From Wenzhouxiangellaceae bacterium (GTDB lineage Bacteria > Pseudomonadota > Gammaproteobacteria > Xanthomonadales > Wenzhouxiangellaceae): a stretch of DNA of 64,000 nt. Position numbers and translations under genes: made by a program. Positions 44,088 to 53,400 of the stretch are shown piece by piece (the stretch's first letter is position 1; each line of letters opens with the position of its first letter). The stretch is from positions 1 to 64,000 of the forward strand of contig JAGXKW010000007.1 in NCBI GenBank assembly GCA_018334995.1, written 5' to 3'. The notes under the pieces were generated by a model that ran no database searches, was not told where the DNA came from, and worked only from the letters and a program-made list of their open reading frames with translations.

Positions 44088-45179
44088 TCATTCGATCCTC
44101 GGCGTTTGCGGCGGAACGTCGCCGCACTGGGCGCGGTGCAGCAGGTAGTGATCCAGCAGCACCAGCGCCAGCATCGCCTCGACGATGGGCACGGCGCGGA
44201 TGCCGACGCACGGGTCGTGGCGCCCGGTGGTCACGATCTCGGCCGGATTGCCGTCGACGTCGACCGTGCGGCCCGGCAGGCGCAGACTGGAGGTCGGCTT
44301 GAATGCCACCGCGACGGTTACCGGCTGGCCCGACGAGATGCCGCCCAGCACGCCGCCGGCCTGGTTGCCCAGAAAACCGTCCGGCGTCATTTCGTCGCGA
44401 TGCTCGGTGCCCTTCTGCGCCACGCTGTCGAAACCGGCGCCGATTTCCACGCCCTTGACCGCGTTGATGCTCATCATGGCCGCGGCCAGGTCGGCATCGA
44501 GCTTGGCGTACACCGGCGCCCCCCACCCCGGCGGCACGCCGCTGGCGCTGGCGCGCACCAGCGCGCCGACCGAATCGCCTTCCTTGCGCAGCGCGTCCAT
44601 GTAGTCTTCCAGCGCCGAAACCCGCGCCGGGTCCGGACAGAAAAACGGGTTGTCGTCGATCGATTCGGGCACGAAATTCGCGTCGCATTCCAGTTCGCCG
44701 AGCCGGCCCAGCCAGCCGGTGATTCGGATCCCGAATTTCTGATCCAGGTATTTGGCCGCCAGCGCGCCGGCGGCCACCCGCATCGCGGTCTCGCGCGCCG
44801 ACGACCGTCCGCCCCCGCGCCAGTCGCGCAAACCGTACTTGTGGTGGTAGGTGTAGTCGGCGTGGCCGGGCCGGAACTGGGCCGCGATCCGGGTGTAGTC
44901 CTTCGATTTGGCGTCGGTGTTGTAGACCACCAGCGCGATCGGCGTGCCGGTGGTCGTGCCGTCGAACACGCCGGACAGCACCTGCACGTCTTCTTTCTCG
45001 CGCCGCTGCGAGGTATGCCGCGACCGGCCGGTGGCCCGGCGCAGCAGGGACGCGCGGATCTCCTCGGGCGTGACCGCCACGCCCGGCGGGAAACCGTCGA
45101 TCACGCAACCGATGGCCGGGCCGTGGCTCTCGCCGAAGGTCGTGATATTGAGCACCCTGCCGAATCGATTGAAGCTCAT
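44088..45179 (-). CDS. aroC: Chorismate synthase
   Basis: A 363-aa FMN-dependent enzyme. It shows the family signatures [46 protein letters not shown] and [18 protein letters not shown]. It makes chorismate from EPSP, feeding tryptophan and folate. AAAGGA precedes the ATG at 45179. It lies between an intergenic repeat element and asd. Confidence 0.97.
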   Translation of the reverse strand: MSFNRFGRVLNITTFGESHGPAIGCVIDGFPPGVAVTPEEIRASLLRRATGRSRHTSQRREKEDVQVLSGVFDGTTTGTPIALVVYNTDAKSKDYTRIAAQFRPGHADYTYHHKYGLRDWRGGGRSSARETAMRVAAGALAAKYLDQKFGIRITGWLGRLGELECDANFVPESIDDNPFFCPDPARVSALEDYMDALRKEGDSVGALVRASASGVPPGWGAPVYAKLDADLAAAMMSINAVKGVEIGAGFDSVAQKGTEHRDEMTPDGFLGNQAGGVLGGISSGQPVTVAVAFKPTSSLRLPGRTVDVDGNPAEIVTTGRHDPCVGIRAVPIVEAMLALVLLDHYLLHRAQCGDVPPQTPRIE

Positions 45180-45207
45180 TGGCTATCCTTTCTTGATGAA
45201 AAGCACG

Positions 45208-45437
45208 TCCACAGATTACACAGATTTGCACAGACCGTTGATTATGCTCGTTAATGGAAACACGGATTCGACAATGATCCGGCAAAAACGATGCAGCGCG
45301 GTTATTCAACGGCCCCTGGCGCAATCCTTCTTGCCGGAGCGGAAGTGCCACGTCGCGCGCTGGTCAACGACGACGCGAAGCAGGCCCGGTAAGAACTTCA
45401 AATCCAGAAATCTGTGCCAATTCAAATAATCCGTGGA
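45208..45437. mobile_element. MITE-like intergenic element with 27-nt terminal inverted repeats
   Basis: The left end begins TCCACAGATTACACAGATTT and runs to GCACAGA (45208-45234). The reverse complement of the right end begins TCCACGGATTATTTGAATTG and also runs to GCACAGA (45437-45411). The two arms agree at 20 of 27 positions without gaps. The left arm is built of CACAGATT units. Between the arms is about 175 nt without an intact gene. No target duplication is evident. Related TCCACAGATTACACAGATT sequences recur between genes in many bacteria, sometimes near GxxExxY genes; mobility is inferred. Confidence 0.5.
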
Positions 45438-45469
45438 TCGCTTGAAGGAACGTTCGAACATGCACGTTC

Positions 45470-46402
45470 TCAGGCATCGTTTTGCAATCGCCAGTCCAGG
45501 CACGCGGCGCGGTCGAGCAGGACCACGCCCTCGCCTCCGTGCTCGAATTCAAGCCAGATCGACTCGATTCCGCCCAACAGCGCCTCGGTCGCCGGCTGGG
45601 CTTCCCCGACTTCGAGCAACAGGAATCCCGACGGATTCAGGTGCTCCGGCGCGCCGGCCAGCAGCTGGCGCACGATGTCCAGACCGTCTTCGCCGGCGTG
45701 CAGCGCCAGTGCCGGCTCGTGCCGGTATTCTTCCGGCAGCTGGGCCATCGAGGCGGCGGGTACGTAGGGCGGATTCGACACGATCAGGTCGTAGCGTGAT
45801 CGATCTTCCCCCGCGGCATCGAGTCCGGCATACACATCGGATTCGATCAGGCGCACGCGGTCGGCCAGCCCCAGGCGGGCCACGTTTTGTTCGGCAATTG
45901 CGAGCGCGGCCGGGCTGACGTCCGCCGCGTCGACACGCAGTTCCGGCCAGTGCCAGGCCAGCGCCGCAGCGATGCACCCCGAACCGGTGCCCACGTCCAG
46001 CACATGCAGCGCACGGTCGAGATCCAGCCACGGCAAAAGACCGCCGGCGACCAGTTCGGCCAGCGGCGACCGCGGTACCAGCGCGTCCTCATCGACCCGA
46101 AAGCGAAGCCCGGCGAACCAGGCCTCACCGATCAGGTAGGCAAGCGGCTTGCGGGTATCGATGCGCTCGCGCAGCAGCCGGTCCAGGCGGTCGGCCTGCC
46201 CGGCCCGCAGCCGTGCAGCCAGCATTGCGGCGTCGAAGTCCGGCGGCAGGTCCAGCACGTGCGAAATCATCCAGCAGGCTTCGTCGAATGCCGTTGCGGT
46301 GCCGTGGCCGAAGAAAAGGTCGGCGCGCTGCATCGATTCGGCAGCCCTTTCCGCCCATTGCAGAAGCGTCTGCTCGCCCGCATTTACCCCTTTCCGGCTC
46401 AT
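45470..46402 (-). CDS. prmB: Ribosomal protein L3 N5-glutamine methyltransferase
   Basis: A 310-aa class-I SAM methyltransferase with the SAM motif VLDVGTGSGCIAAALAW and the catalytic NPPYVPA motif for amide nitrogen methylation. The N-terminal helical domain and the AYLIGEAWFAGLRFRVDEDALVPRSP segment fit PrmB better than PrmC, and PrmB typically neighbours aroC, as here. It modifies Gln150 of L3 in E. coli. A -10 hexamer exactly 7 nt before its ATG suggests a leaderless mRNA. Confidence 0.92.
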   Translation of the reverse strand: MSRKGVNAGEQTLLQWAERAAESMQRADLFFGHGTATAFDEACWMISHVLDLPPDFDAAMLAARLRAGQADRLDRLLRERIDTRKPLAYLIGEAWFAGLRFRVDEDALVPRSPLAELVAGGLLPWLDLDRALHVLDVGTGSGCIAAALAWHWPELRVDAADVSPAALAIAEQNVARLGLADRVRLIESDVYAGLDAAGEDRSRYDLIVSNPPYVPAASMAQLPEEYRHEPALALHAGEDGLDIVRQLLAGAPEHLNPSGFLLLEVGEAQPATEALLGGIESIWLEFEHGGEGVVLLDRAACLDWRLQNDA

Positions 46403-46409
46403 CGGCCGC

Positions 46410-46415
46410 AGTATA
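46410..46415 (-). promoter_or_regulatory. -10 element (TATACT) of prmB, 7 nt before the ATG
   Basis: On the minus strand TATACT-GCGGCCG-ATG precedes prmB, with no Shine-Dalgarno. It faces the sco promoter across only a few bases; the two start codons are 35 nt apart. Confidence 0.45.
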
Positions 46416-46424
46416 GAGCATTGA

Positions 46425-46430
46425 TATAAT
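46425..46430 (+). promoter_or_regulatory. Extended -10 (TGATATAAT) of the SCO gene, 7 nt before the ATG
   Basis: TG-A-TATAAT-CCGCCCC-ATG precedes the SCO gene: a perfect hexamer with an extended -10 TG. No Shine-Dalgarno is present between it and the ATG at 46438, so the mRNA is predicted to be leaderless. Confidence 0.55.
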
Positions 46431-46437
46431 CCGCCCC

Positions 46438-47103
46438 ATGAAAACCAATCCGAATCGGACCATCCCGCGTCGGCCCGCCCTCCATGCCGGCGGAGCGCTC
46501 GTGATCGCGCTGGCCGCGCTGGCCGCGATGCTGGGCGCGCTGATCGTCGCGCGCGGCCTGCTCGAGGACTCGGTAGAGCTCAAGGCGGCCTCGATCTACC
46601 CGGAAGCGCGCCAGATCCAGCCGTTCGAACTCGTCGGCGCCGACGGCGAAGCCTTTACCGAGCGCGACCTCCGGGGCCGGCTTACGCTGCTGTTCTTCGG
46701 CTTTACCAACTGTCCGGATATCTGCCCCGACACGCTGGGCGTGCTGGCCGAGTCGATGGACAAGCTCGAGGCCATGCGCGTGGAGGAAAAACCCGAGGTC
46801 GTATTCATCTCGGTCGACCCGCAGCGCGACGCCGGTCCGACCATGCAGGAATACGTGGACTACTTCGACCCGGCGTTCAAGGCCATCACCGGCGACGACG
46901 AAGCGCTGGGCGCCATCACCGGCCAGGTCGGCGCGATGTTCGTGCGCCACAGCCCCGACGAGAGCGGCTACTACGCCGTGGATCATTCCGGCATGATCGT
47001 GATGATCGATGACCAGGGTCGAATGATCGGCCGCTTTCCGCCGGCCAGCAGCGCCGACGACATCGCCGCGGATCTGTTCGCGTTGTCACGCGCGCGTGGC
47101 TGA
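46438..47103 (+). CDS. SCO1/SenC family copper chaperone
   Basis: A 221-aa membrane-anchored thioredoxin-fold protein. One transmembrane helix (about residues 18-40) is followed by GRLTLLFFGFTNCPDICPDT, with the CxxxC copper motif, and a distal His in AVDHSGMIVMID, the third copper ligand. SCO proteins deliver copper to the CuA site of cytochrome c oxidase. No oxidase genes are adjacent here. The end overlaps the psd start by 8 nt. Confidence 0.93.
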   Translation: MKTNPNRTIPRRPALHAGGALVIALAALAAMLGALIVARGLLEDSVELKAASIYPEARQIQPFELVGADGEAFTERDLRGRLTLLFFGFTNCPDICPDTLGVLAESMDKLEAMRVEEKPEVVFISVDPQRDAGPTMQEYVDYFDPAFKAITGDDEALGAITGQVGAMFVRHSPDESGYYAVDHSGMIVMIDDQGRMIGRFPPASSADDIAADLFALSRARG

Positions 47104-47944
47104 GCGCGGCGCGACGGCGGCCCGGCTGAAGACCTGGCCGCAATACCTGCTGCCGCAGCACGGGCTCACCCGGGTTGCGAATGCAGCCTCGAACAGCCGC
47201 TGGCTGGCGCGCCCGCTGATTTCCACCTTCAGCCGGCTCTACCCGGTCCGCCTGGACGAGTGCCAGGCCCCGGCGGGCGGATTCGATCGGTTCGATGCAT
47301 TTTTCACCCGGCACCTCAAACCGGGCGTGCGAAGCTTCCCGGGCGACCCCGACGCGTTCGCCAGCCCGTGCGACGGCACCATCAGCCGAATCGGAACGAT
47401 CGAGCGCGGCACCATCATCCAGGCCAAGGGACGCCGGTTCTCGGTCGAGGCGCTGCTGGGCGTTCCGGAATGGGCCGACGCATTCGGCTCGGGCCGCTTC
47501 GCGACCATTTACCTGGCCCCGCACGATTACCACCGGGTGCACATGCCGATCGCCGGCTCGCTGGTCGGCGACGCGCGCATCCCCGGCCGCCTGTTCAGCG
47601 TCTCGCAGACCACCAGCCAGGCCGTGGACCGCCTGTATGCGCGCAACGAACGCATGACCGCGCTGTTCGAAACGCGCCAGGGTCCCGTGGCGGTCATCAT
47701 GGTCGCGGCGATGCTGGTCGCCGGCATCGAGACCGCCTGGGGCCACGCCGACGATCGACGCCCGGGCAGATCGATCCGGAAACGCGCATTCGACCCGCCG
47801 GTGGACCTGGCGCGCGGCGAGCAACTCGGCTGCTTTCACTGGGGCTCCACCGTGATCGTGCTGACCGGCCGCGACGCCCCGCCCTGGTCCGAGGACCTGG
47901 CACCCGGGCAGCGCATTCGCCTGGGCGCGAAACTGTCGCGCTGA
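47096..47944 (+). CDS. psd: Phosphatidylserine decarboxylase proenzyme
   Basis: A 282-aa Psd. The N-terminal part has RFDAFFTRHLKPGVR and ASPCDGTIS; the middle has YLAPHDYHRVHMPI. The self-cleavage site, usually LGST, here reads HWGSTVIVL: the Gly-Ser pair that forms the pyruvoyl group is retained but the preceding residue is Trp. It makes phosphatidylethanolamine at the inner membrane. Start is GTG at 47096, overlapping the SCO gene by 8 nt. Confidence 0.93.
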   Translation: MAERGATAARLKTWPQYLLPQHGLTRVANAASNSRWLARPLISTFSRLYPVRLDECQAPAGGFDRFDAFFTRHLKPGVRSFPGDPDAFASPCDGTISRIGTIERGTIIQAKGRRFSVEALLGVPEWADAFGSGRFATIYLAPHDYHRVHMPIAGSLVGDARIPGRLFSVSQTTSQAVDRLYARNERMTALFETRQGPVAVIMVAAMLVAGIETAWGHADDRRPGRSIRKRAFDPPVDLARGEQLGCFHWGSTVIVLTGRDAPPWSEDLAPGQRIRLGAKLSR

Positions 47945-47979
47945 CGGCCCGAAACTCGTTTCAATTACTGCAGTCGATC

Positions 47980-48717
47980 ATGGTCATGAAGATATTCACA
48001 CTGCTCGCACTGGGACTGGCGCCGCTCCTGTCGGCGGCCCAGGAACAGCCGCACTGGGTTGCCGAGCGCGCCGAGTCCGCCGACATCGTGGCCCTGGCTC
48101 AGCTCGACCGCATCGATTACGAGTACGAACGCGACTTCCCGGTGGAAGGCGAAGCCTGGCTACGACCGCTGATCAGCTACAAGTCGCGCGCACCGCTGAC
48201 CGGGGTACTCATCGTTCGCGAGCAAGGGCTCAGCGACAACGAATGCTATTTCCCGCGCATGGCGCCGTGGGACGAGCGCCCGCGCTACCTGGTGTTTCTG
48301 CAGCAAAACCCCGAAAACAAGGCGCTCAGGGGCCATCCGGACGGGTGCGCGATCGAGATCCTGGTGGAAACCGACGGCAGCTATGCCGCGCGCTGGCCGC
48401 AGCCGGCCTTCGGCGGCGAACACGGGCGCGGCGACGAGCGGTTGCAGTCGCTGGTCGAGGAAATGACCTTCCAGGGCCCGATGGCGCGCATCGACGCCAG
48501 CGACATGCTCGCCCACCAGCGCCGGGAACGCGCCGAACGCGATTTCATGCGGCTCGAGAACAGCACCCTGATCCCGACCCGGGGCATCGAGCTGTCGGCG
48601 CTGCGGCGGCTGATGCAGCCGGGACTGGAGACCGGGAAACCGGATGCGCAGGAGCGCAAGCGACTGCAGCAGCTGCGCGATCGCATGTTGCAGTCGGATG
48701 ACGACTCCGGCGGCTGA
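47980..48717 (+). CDS. Exported hypothetical protein
   Basis: A 245-aa protein with a signal peptide (KIFTLLALGLAPLLSAAQ). The mature part begins WVAERAESADIVALAQLD and contains a segment YLVFLQQN with two cysteines (one in NECYF and one in DGCAIE) that may form a disulfide. The C-terminal third is charged and helical. It resembles short secreted proteins with a DIVALAQL motif that I cannot name. Start is ATG 47980 or 47986; neither has a Shine-Dalgarno. It lies 35 nt after psd. Confidence 0.65.
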   Translation: MVMKIFTLLALGLAPLLSAAQEQPHWVAERAESADIVALAQLDRIDYEYERDFPVEGEAWLRPLISYKSRAPLTGVLIVREQGLSDNECYFPRMAPWDERPRYLVFLQQNPENKALRGHPDGCAIEILVETDGSYAARWPQPAFGGEHGRGDERLQSLVEEMTFQGPMARIDASDMLAHQRRERAERDFMRLENSTLIPTRGIELSALRRLMQPGLETGKPDAQERKRLQQLRDRMLQSDDDSGG

Positions 48718-48893
48718 CCACCGCCGTTTGGATTCGGCTTGAAGACCGGCTTCACAGCCGGGACGAAGCCGCATCGCCGTGCAGGCCGGCTTGAACGGTC
48801 GAAGCCGTGAAGACTTTCCGTCTGAAATCACCTTCAAATGCCGATGATTTTGGCGTTGAAGTTGAAATCTGAATCAAAATCAGAACCCGACAA

Positions 48894-50291
48894 TCACCGC
48901 ACGATCCGGTAACAGGGCTCGTACGCCTTGTCGCCGGGCAGCTTCATCCGGTGCTGACGGACGAATCGATCCAGCAACCGATCCAGCTTGTCCATCAAGT
49001 CGGGTTCGCCGCGGATCTCGAACGCGCCGTGCTCGCGGATGCGCCGGATGCCGTCGGCCTTGACGTTGCCCGAGACAATCGCCGAAAACACCCGCCTGAG
49101 ATTGGCCGCCAGTTCGTGGCGCGGCAGGTCGCGCGCGACCGGCGTCGCAGCCACCGCCTCGTGCGTGGGATCGAACGGCTGCTGAAACTGCGAGTCGACC
49201 TGCAGCTGCCAGTTGAAGTAAAAAGCGTCCTTGGTCTCGATCCGGTAATCACGCACGGCCTTCAGGCCGGTCTTCATTTCGACCGCGACGGCTTCGGGAT
49301 CGTCGATGATGATCTTGTAGCGCGAAGCGGCGTCATCACCCAGCGCAGCGCGCACGAACTGATCGATCTCTTCGAAATAGTCGGCCGCGAAAGCCGGACC
49401 GGTAAAGATCAGTGGGAACGGCATGTCACGATTGGCCGGGTTGAGCAGGACGCCCAGCAGGAACAGGATTTCCTCGGCCGTACCCGCGCCACCGGGAAAC
49501 ACCACGATGCCGTGGCCCAGCCGCACGAAGGCTTCAAGGCGCTTCTCGATGTCGGGCAGTATGACCAGTTCGTTGACGATGGGGTTGGGCGATTCGGCCG
49601 CGATGATGCCCGGCTCGGTAATCCCGACATAGCGCCCCGGCAGGGTACGCTGCTTGGCGTGGCCGATCGTCGCGCCCTTCATCGGTCCCTTCATCGCGCC
49701 GGGCCCGCAACCGGTGCCGATGTTGCACCCCCGCAAGCCCAATTGGTATCCGACTTCCTTGGAGTAGTCGTACTCGTGGTCGGGAATCGAGTGTCCGCCC
49801 CAGCAGATCACCAGGTTCGGGTCGCTCCCGGCATCGAGCAGCCGGCCGTTGCGCAGGATCTCGAACACCGTGTTGCTGATGCCCTCCGACGAGTCCTGCT
49901 CGAAATACGGGTTGGGCCGGATCTCGGTGTGGAAATAGACGATGTCGCGGACCACCGCCGAAAGCAGCTCGCGGATGCCGTGGATGATCTCGCCGTCGAC
50001 GAACGAACAGCCCGGCGCGTGCTCGAGCTCCAGCCGGATCCCGCGATTGACCTGGTTGACCCGGATCTGGAAGTCGCGGTAACGCTGCAGCATGGCCTCG
50101 GCGTCGTCGCCGGCCTCACCGCTGTTGAGCACCGCCAGCGCGCAGCGTCGGAGCAGATCACCGACTTCTTCCGTGGCGTCCGACAGACGCTTGACTTCCT
50201 CGCGCGAAAGAACGTTCAGACTGCCGGCCGGGTAGACGCGGGCGGAGTGCGTCGAAGGGTGCGCGTTGGAACGGGTTTCAGCTTGAGCCAT
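48894..50291 (-). CDS. ppnN: Nucleotide 5'-monophosphate nucleosidase PpnN (YgdH)
   Basis: A 465-aa LOG-family protein. A long N-terminal domain (REEVKRLSDATEEVGDLLRRC) precedes the Rossmann core with GTGCGPGAMKGPMKGA and VVFPGGAGTAEEILFLLG, then the C-terminal PpnN-specific region. The E. coli enzyme cleaves nucleotide monophosphates to base and ribose-5-P and is activated by (p)ppGpp. The ATG at 50291 is preceded only by weak AAAAGAA. A TCGGCAG repeat array lies 43-67 nt upstream. Confidence 0.92.
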   Translation of the reverse strand: MAQAETRSNAHPSTHSARVYPAGSLNVLSREEVKRLSDATEEVGDLLRRCALAVLNSGEAGDDAEAMLQRYRDFQIRVNQVNRGIRLELEHAPGCSFVDGEIIHGIRELLSAVVRDIVYFHTEIRPNPYFEQDSSEGISNTVFEILRNGRLLDAGSDPNLVICWGGHSIPDHEYDYSKEVGYQLGLRGCNIGTGCGPGAMKGPMKGATIGHAKQRTLPGRYVGITEPGIIAAESPNPIVNELVILPDIEKRLEAFVRLGHGIVVFPGGAGTAEEILFLLGVLLNPANRDMPFPLIFTGPAFAADYFEEIDQFVRAALGDDAASRYKIIIDDPEAVAVEMKTGLKAVRDYRIETKDAFYFNWQLQVDSQFQQPFDPTHEAVAATPVARDLPRHELAANLRRVFSAIVSGNVKADGIRRIREHGAFEIRGEPDLMDKLDRLLDRFVRQHRMKLPGDKAYEPCYRIVR

Positions 50292-50333
50292 TGATATTCT
50301 TTTGTTTTGTGTTCTGGTTGTTTCGTCGTTTCG

Positions 50334-50358
50334 CCGACTGCCGACTGCCGACTGCCGA
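50334..50358 (-). repeat. TCGGCAG heptamer tandem repeat
   Basis: On the minus strand TCGGCAG occurs three times in tandem, followed by a further TCGG at 50337-50334. It lies in the ppnN upstream region. The unit is related to the TCGGTGG array at 43928-43955, in opposite orientation. A GATGATAG octamer adjoins both arrays. Confidence 0.75.
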
Positions 50359-50399
50359 TGATAGTACGTCCCGGCTCGCCGAAGGCGGCCTGTAAAGAA

Positions 50400-50427
50400 A
50401 AAGCCAGCCGGAAGACCGGCTGGCTTT
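50400..50427 (-). terminator. Rho-independent terminator of the Oar-like receptor gene
   Basis: AAAGCCAGCCGG and CCGGCTGGCTTT form a perfect 12-bp stem with the loop AAGA (reverse-strand TCTT). On the minus strand the stem is followed by TTTTTCTTT, and it lies 60 nt past the receptor stop codon. This is the best terminator in the window. Confidence 0.9.
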
Positions 50428-50487
50428 CGTGTCTCTTGCACCGACCCGGCGTCCGGGTCGGTAATGCCTTCCAGCGCTATCCGTCGA

Positions 50488-53400
50488 TCAGAAGTCGTAG
50501 CGCAGCGTCAGGCGGATTTCGTAGACCGAATCGGCCCGGTCGGTGAAGACCGTCGGGTCGTCATCGAAATCGTTGTAGCGATACAGGCAATCGTTGGCCT
50601 GCTGGCAGGTCGTGCGCGGCGCGTCGCCGGTCAGTGCCGTGGCGCCGTCGACGCCGTTTTCGGCCACGTCGGCAGCCGAGACCAGATCGGCTTCGACGAT
50701 GGAGGCCTGGCCGAAGAACGGCCCGTTGGTCACCCGGCCCCAGTCGCTGTTGATCAGGTTCGGGAAGTTGGCGATGTCGAGAATGAGCTTGAACTTGTTG
50801 TCGCCGACGAACCGGCTGACGCCCGGGATGCCCGGCAGCTCCTGCTGGAAGCGCAGGTCCCAGATGTTGTTCCAGCGATCCGAGATCTCCGAGTTCGGCT
50901 CGTGGATCTTGCCGACCGGAATGCCGTTTTCCTCGACGTAGCCGAAGAATCCCGCGACATCGAAGCCCGAACCATACACGACGCGGTCGTCACCATTTGG
51001 CGTCGGGATGTACAGCGGGTTGTTGTCGAACGGATCCTCGCCGGCGCCGGCGCGGCCGAACAGGGCGTTGTCGTCGTCGACGTCGAAGGTGCTGCTCCAA
51101 ACGTCACCCTTGAACAGGCGGCCGAACACGTCGATGCGCGTCTGCAGGTCCCACAGCAACGAGCGCTCGAAGCCGAAATTGAACTTGAACGAGTCCTCGA
51201 TCTGGAAGGTCGATGTGCGCGGGTCCGGATTGTTCCGGTCGACCGTGAACAGAGCGCGCCAGTTCGAGATGCCGCGCGAGGAAGTGCCCTCGCTGACGAT
51301 CTCGGCGTCGGTGTAGGCGTAGCTGACGTCGAAGTTGAAGCCGGAGTCGTACACCTTCGACAGGCCAAGGGTCAGCACCTTGCTTTCGGCGCCGTCCTCG
51401 TTGCCCAGACGGGTCAGGTTGTCGAAGCCCAGGTCTTCCAGGTCGGCGTAGATCGGCCGGCCGTCGGGCGCGACACCGGTCGGCAAGGCGCCCTGGCGCT
51501 GGGTCTGGGCGAGGTTTTCCCATACGAAGGCATCCTTGGTGCGCGTGTACAGGAACTGACCCCTGAACACGTAATCATCGCCCAGATCGATTCCGCCGAA
51601 GTCGAGGTCGAAGCCCTGCTGCAGGCGGATCGACGCCTTCCAGTCCGAAGGCGTGTCGAAGTCCTCGCCGATGAAGTCGATCGGCACGGCGGTGCCGGAC
51701 GCGATCTGGTCCTGCAGTTCCTGCGGTACCTGGGTGATGTCGACGTTGGTGAAGCCGCTGCCGAATGCGCTGAAGGTCGGCTTCTGGAACGAATTCGAAA
51801 TCCAGACCTCCGGGTTGCCGCCGGAGAAAAGGCCGAAGCCGCCGCTGACGCTGGTCCGCAGCGCCGGCGTCCAGAGGAAACTCACGCGCGGCATGATCAG
51901 GTCGTTGCCGTCGAGGTTGTTGTCGGTGCGCACGCCGAAGCGATCGAAGATCGGCTGGCTGAATTCGGGCTTGTCGTCCTGCTCGAAGCGCTCGTAGCGA
52001 ATGCCCGCGCTGAGCTCGAAGTCCGGCGTGATCGCCCACTGGTCCTGCACGAAGAACGAAATCAGGTCGTATTCCCAGGTGGCGGCGCCATCCAGCGCGT
52101 TGCCCGAAGGCACATTGACCGTAAACACGCCGGACGGGTTGGCATTGGCCAGCTGGTCGAAGGTGTCGAACTGGAAATCGCCGCGCGAGAAGGGCACGAA
52201 CAGATTGAACAGTTCGTAGTTTTCGAACTCGCCGCCGAAGGTGATGATGTGATCGCCGAGCAGGTATTCACCGGAGCCGAAGAGCTGCAGGCGCTCGTCT
52301 TCGAAGTCGTTGGCGTGGCGGAAGTTGTCGCAGCCGGCGACAAATCCTTCGCCTTCGGTCAGCAGGCCTTCCAGCGGGCTGCCCGCCAGGCCGGAGATGT
52401 CGAAGAAGTCCAGCGAGATCTGGCCGACGTCCGGGCCGGCCCGGCAGATCTGACCCCGAGCGGTCTCGGTGTAATTCACGCGCAGGTTGGTCGAGAAGTT
52501 GTTGGTCCAGTCCGAAAAGAGCTGACCGGTCCAGGCCTCGACGTCGAGCGGGATGTCGTACCAGGCCGATTCGAACTCGTCGGCGTCGACGCTGACGTCG
52601 GATTCCTCGGTGTCCTGGTAGGTGAAAGACAGGCGCTGGTCGTCGGTGACGTTCCAGTCGAGCTTGACCAGGGTGCGTTCCGAAGTTTCGGGCACGTTGA
52701 CGACCTGCGGTCGGGTGCCCGGATCGAAGCCCAGCGACTCCTCGATGATTCCGCGTGCGGTGTCGAAAAACGCCGGGTCGACGCCGTTCTGCTCGTCGAA
52801 GTTGGTGAAATCCACCGGCGCGGCGTTTTCGTACTCGTCGTAGGAGACGAAGAAGAACAGTTTGTCCTTGATGATGGGCCCGCCCAGCGTGAAACCGTAT
52901 TCCTCTTCCTCGAATTCGCCCGGGTCGAAATTGCCGCCGTCGAAGCTGTTGCCGACGAAGCTGTCGTCGTTGTAGGCCCAGAACGCACTGCCGTCGAACT
53001 CGTTGGTGCCCGACTTGGTGGTGATATTGACGCCGGCGCCGACGAAATCGGACGCGGTCACCGAATAATCCGCGACCGCCAGCGTGACCGATTCGACCGC
53101 ATCCAGGTTGATCGGCGAACGCGAGGTGGCATAAGTGCCGGTGGAAAGGCCGAAGTTGTCGGTCTGCGAGGCCCCGTCGATGGAAAACGAGTTGAAACGC
53201 GGATTGGTGCCGGCCACCGAAAGTTGACCCACGCCGTCGGATTGCGCGAGCGGATCACGCAGCAGCGTGGAAATCACGTCGCGGTCGGTGGTGGGCTGTT
53301 CGGCGATATCGCTCGCCGAGAACGCCGAGCCCACCCCGTTATTGAGTTCGATTTCGCTGGCCACGCGCGTACCGGTGACCGTGATCCGATCGACCGCCGC

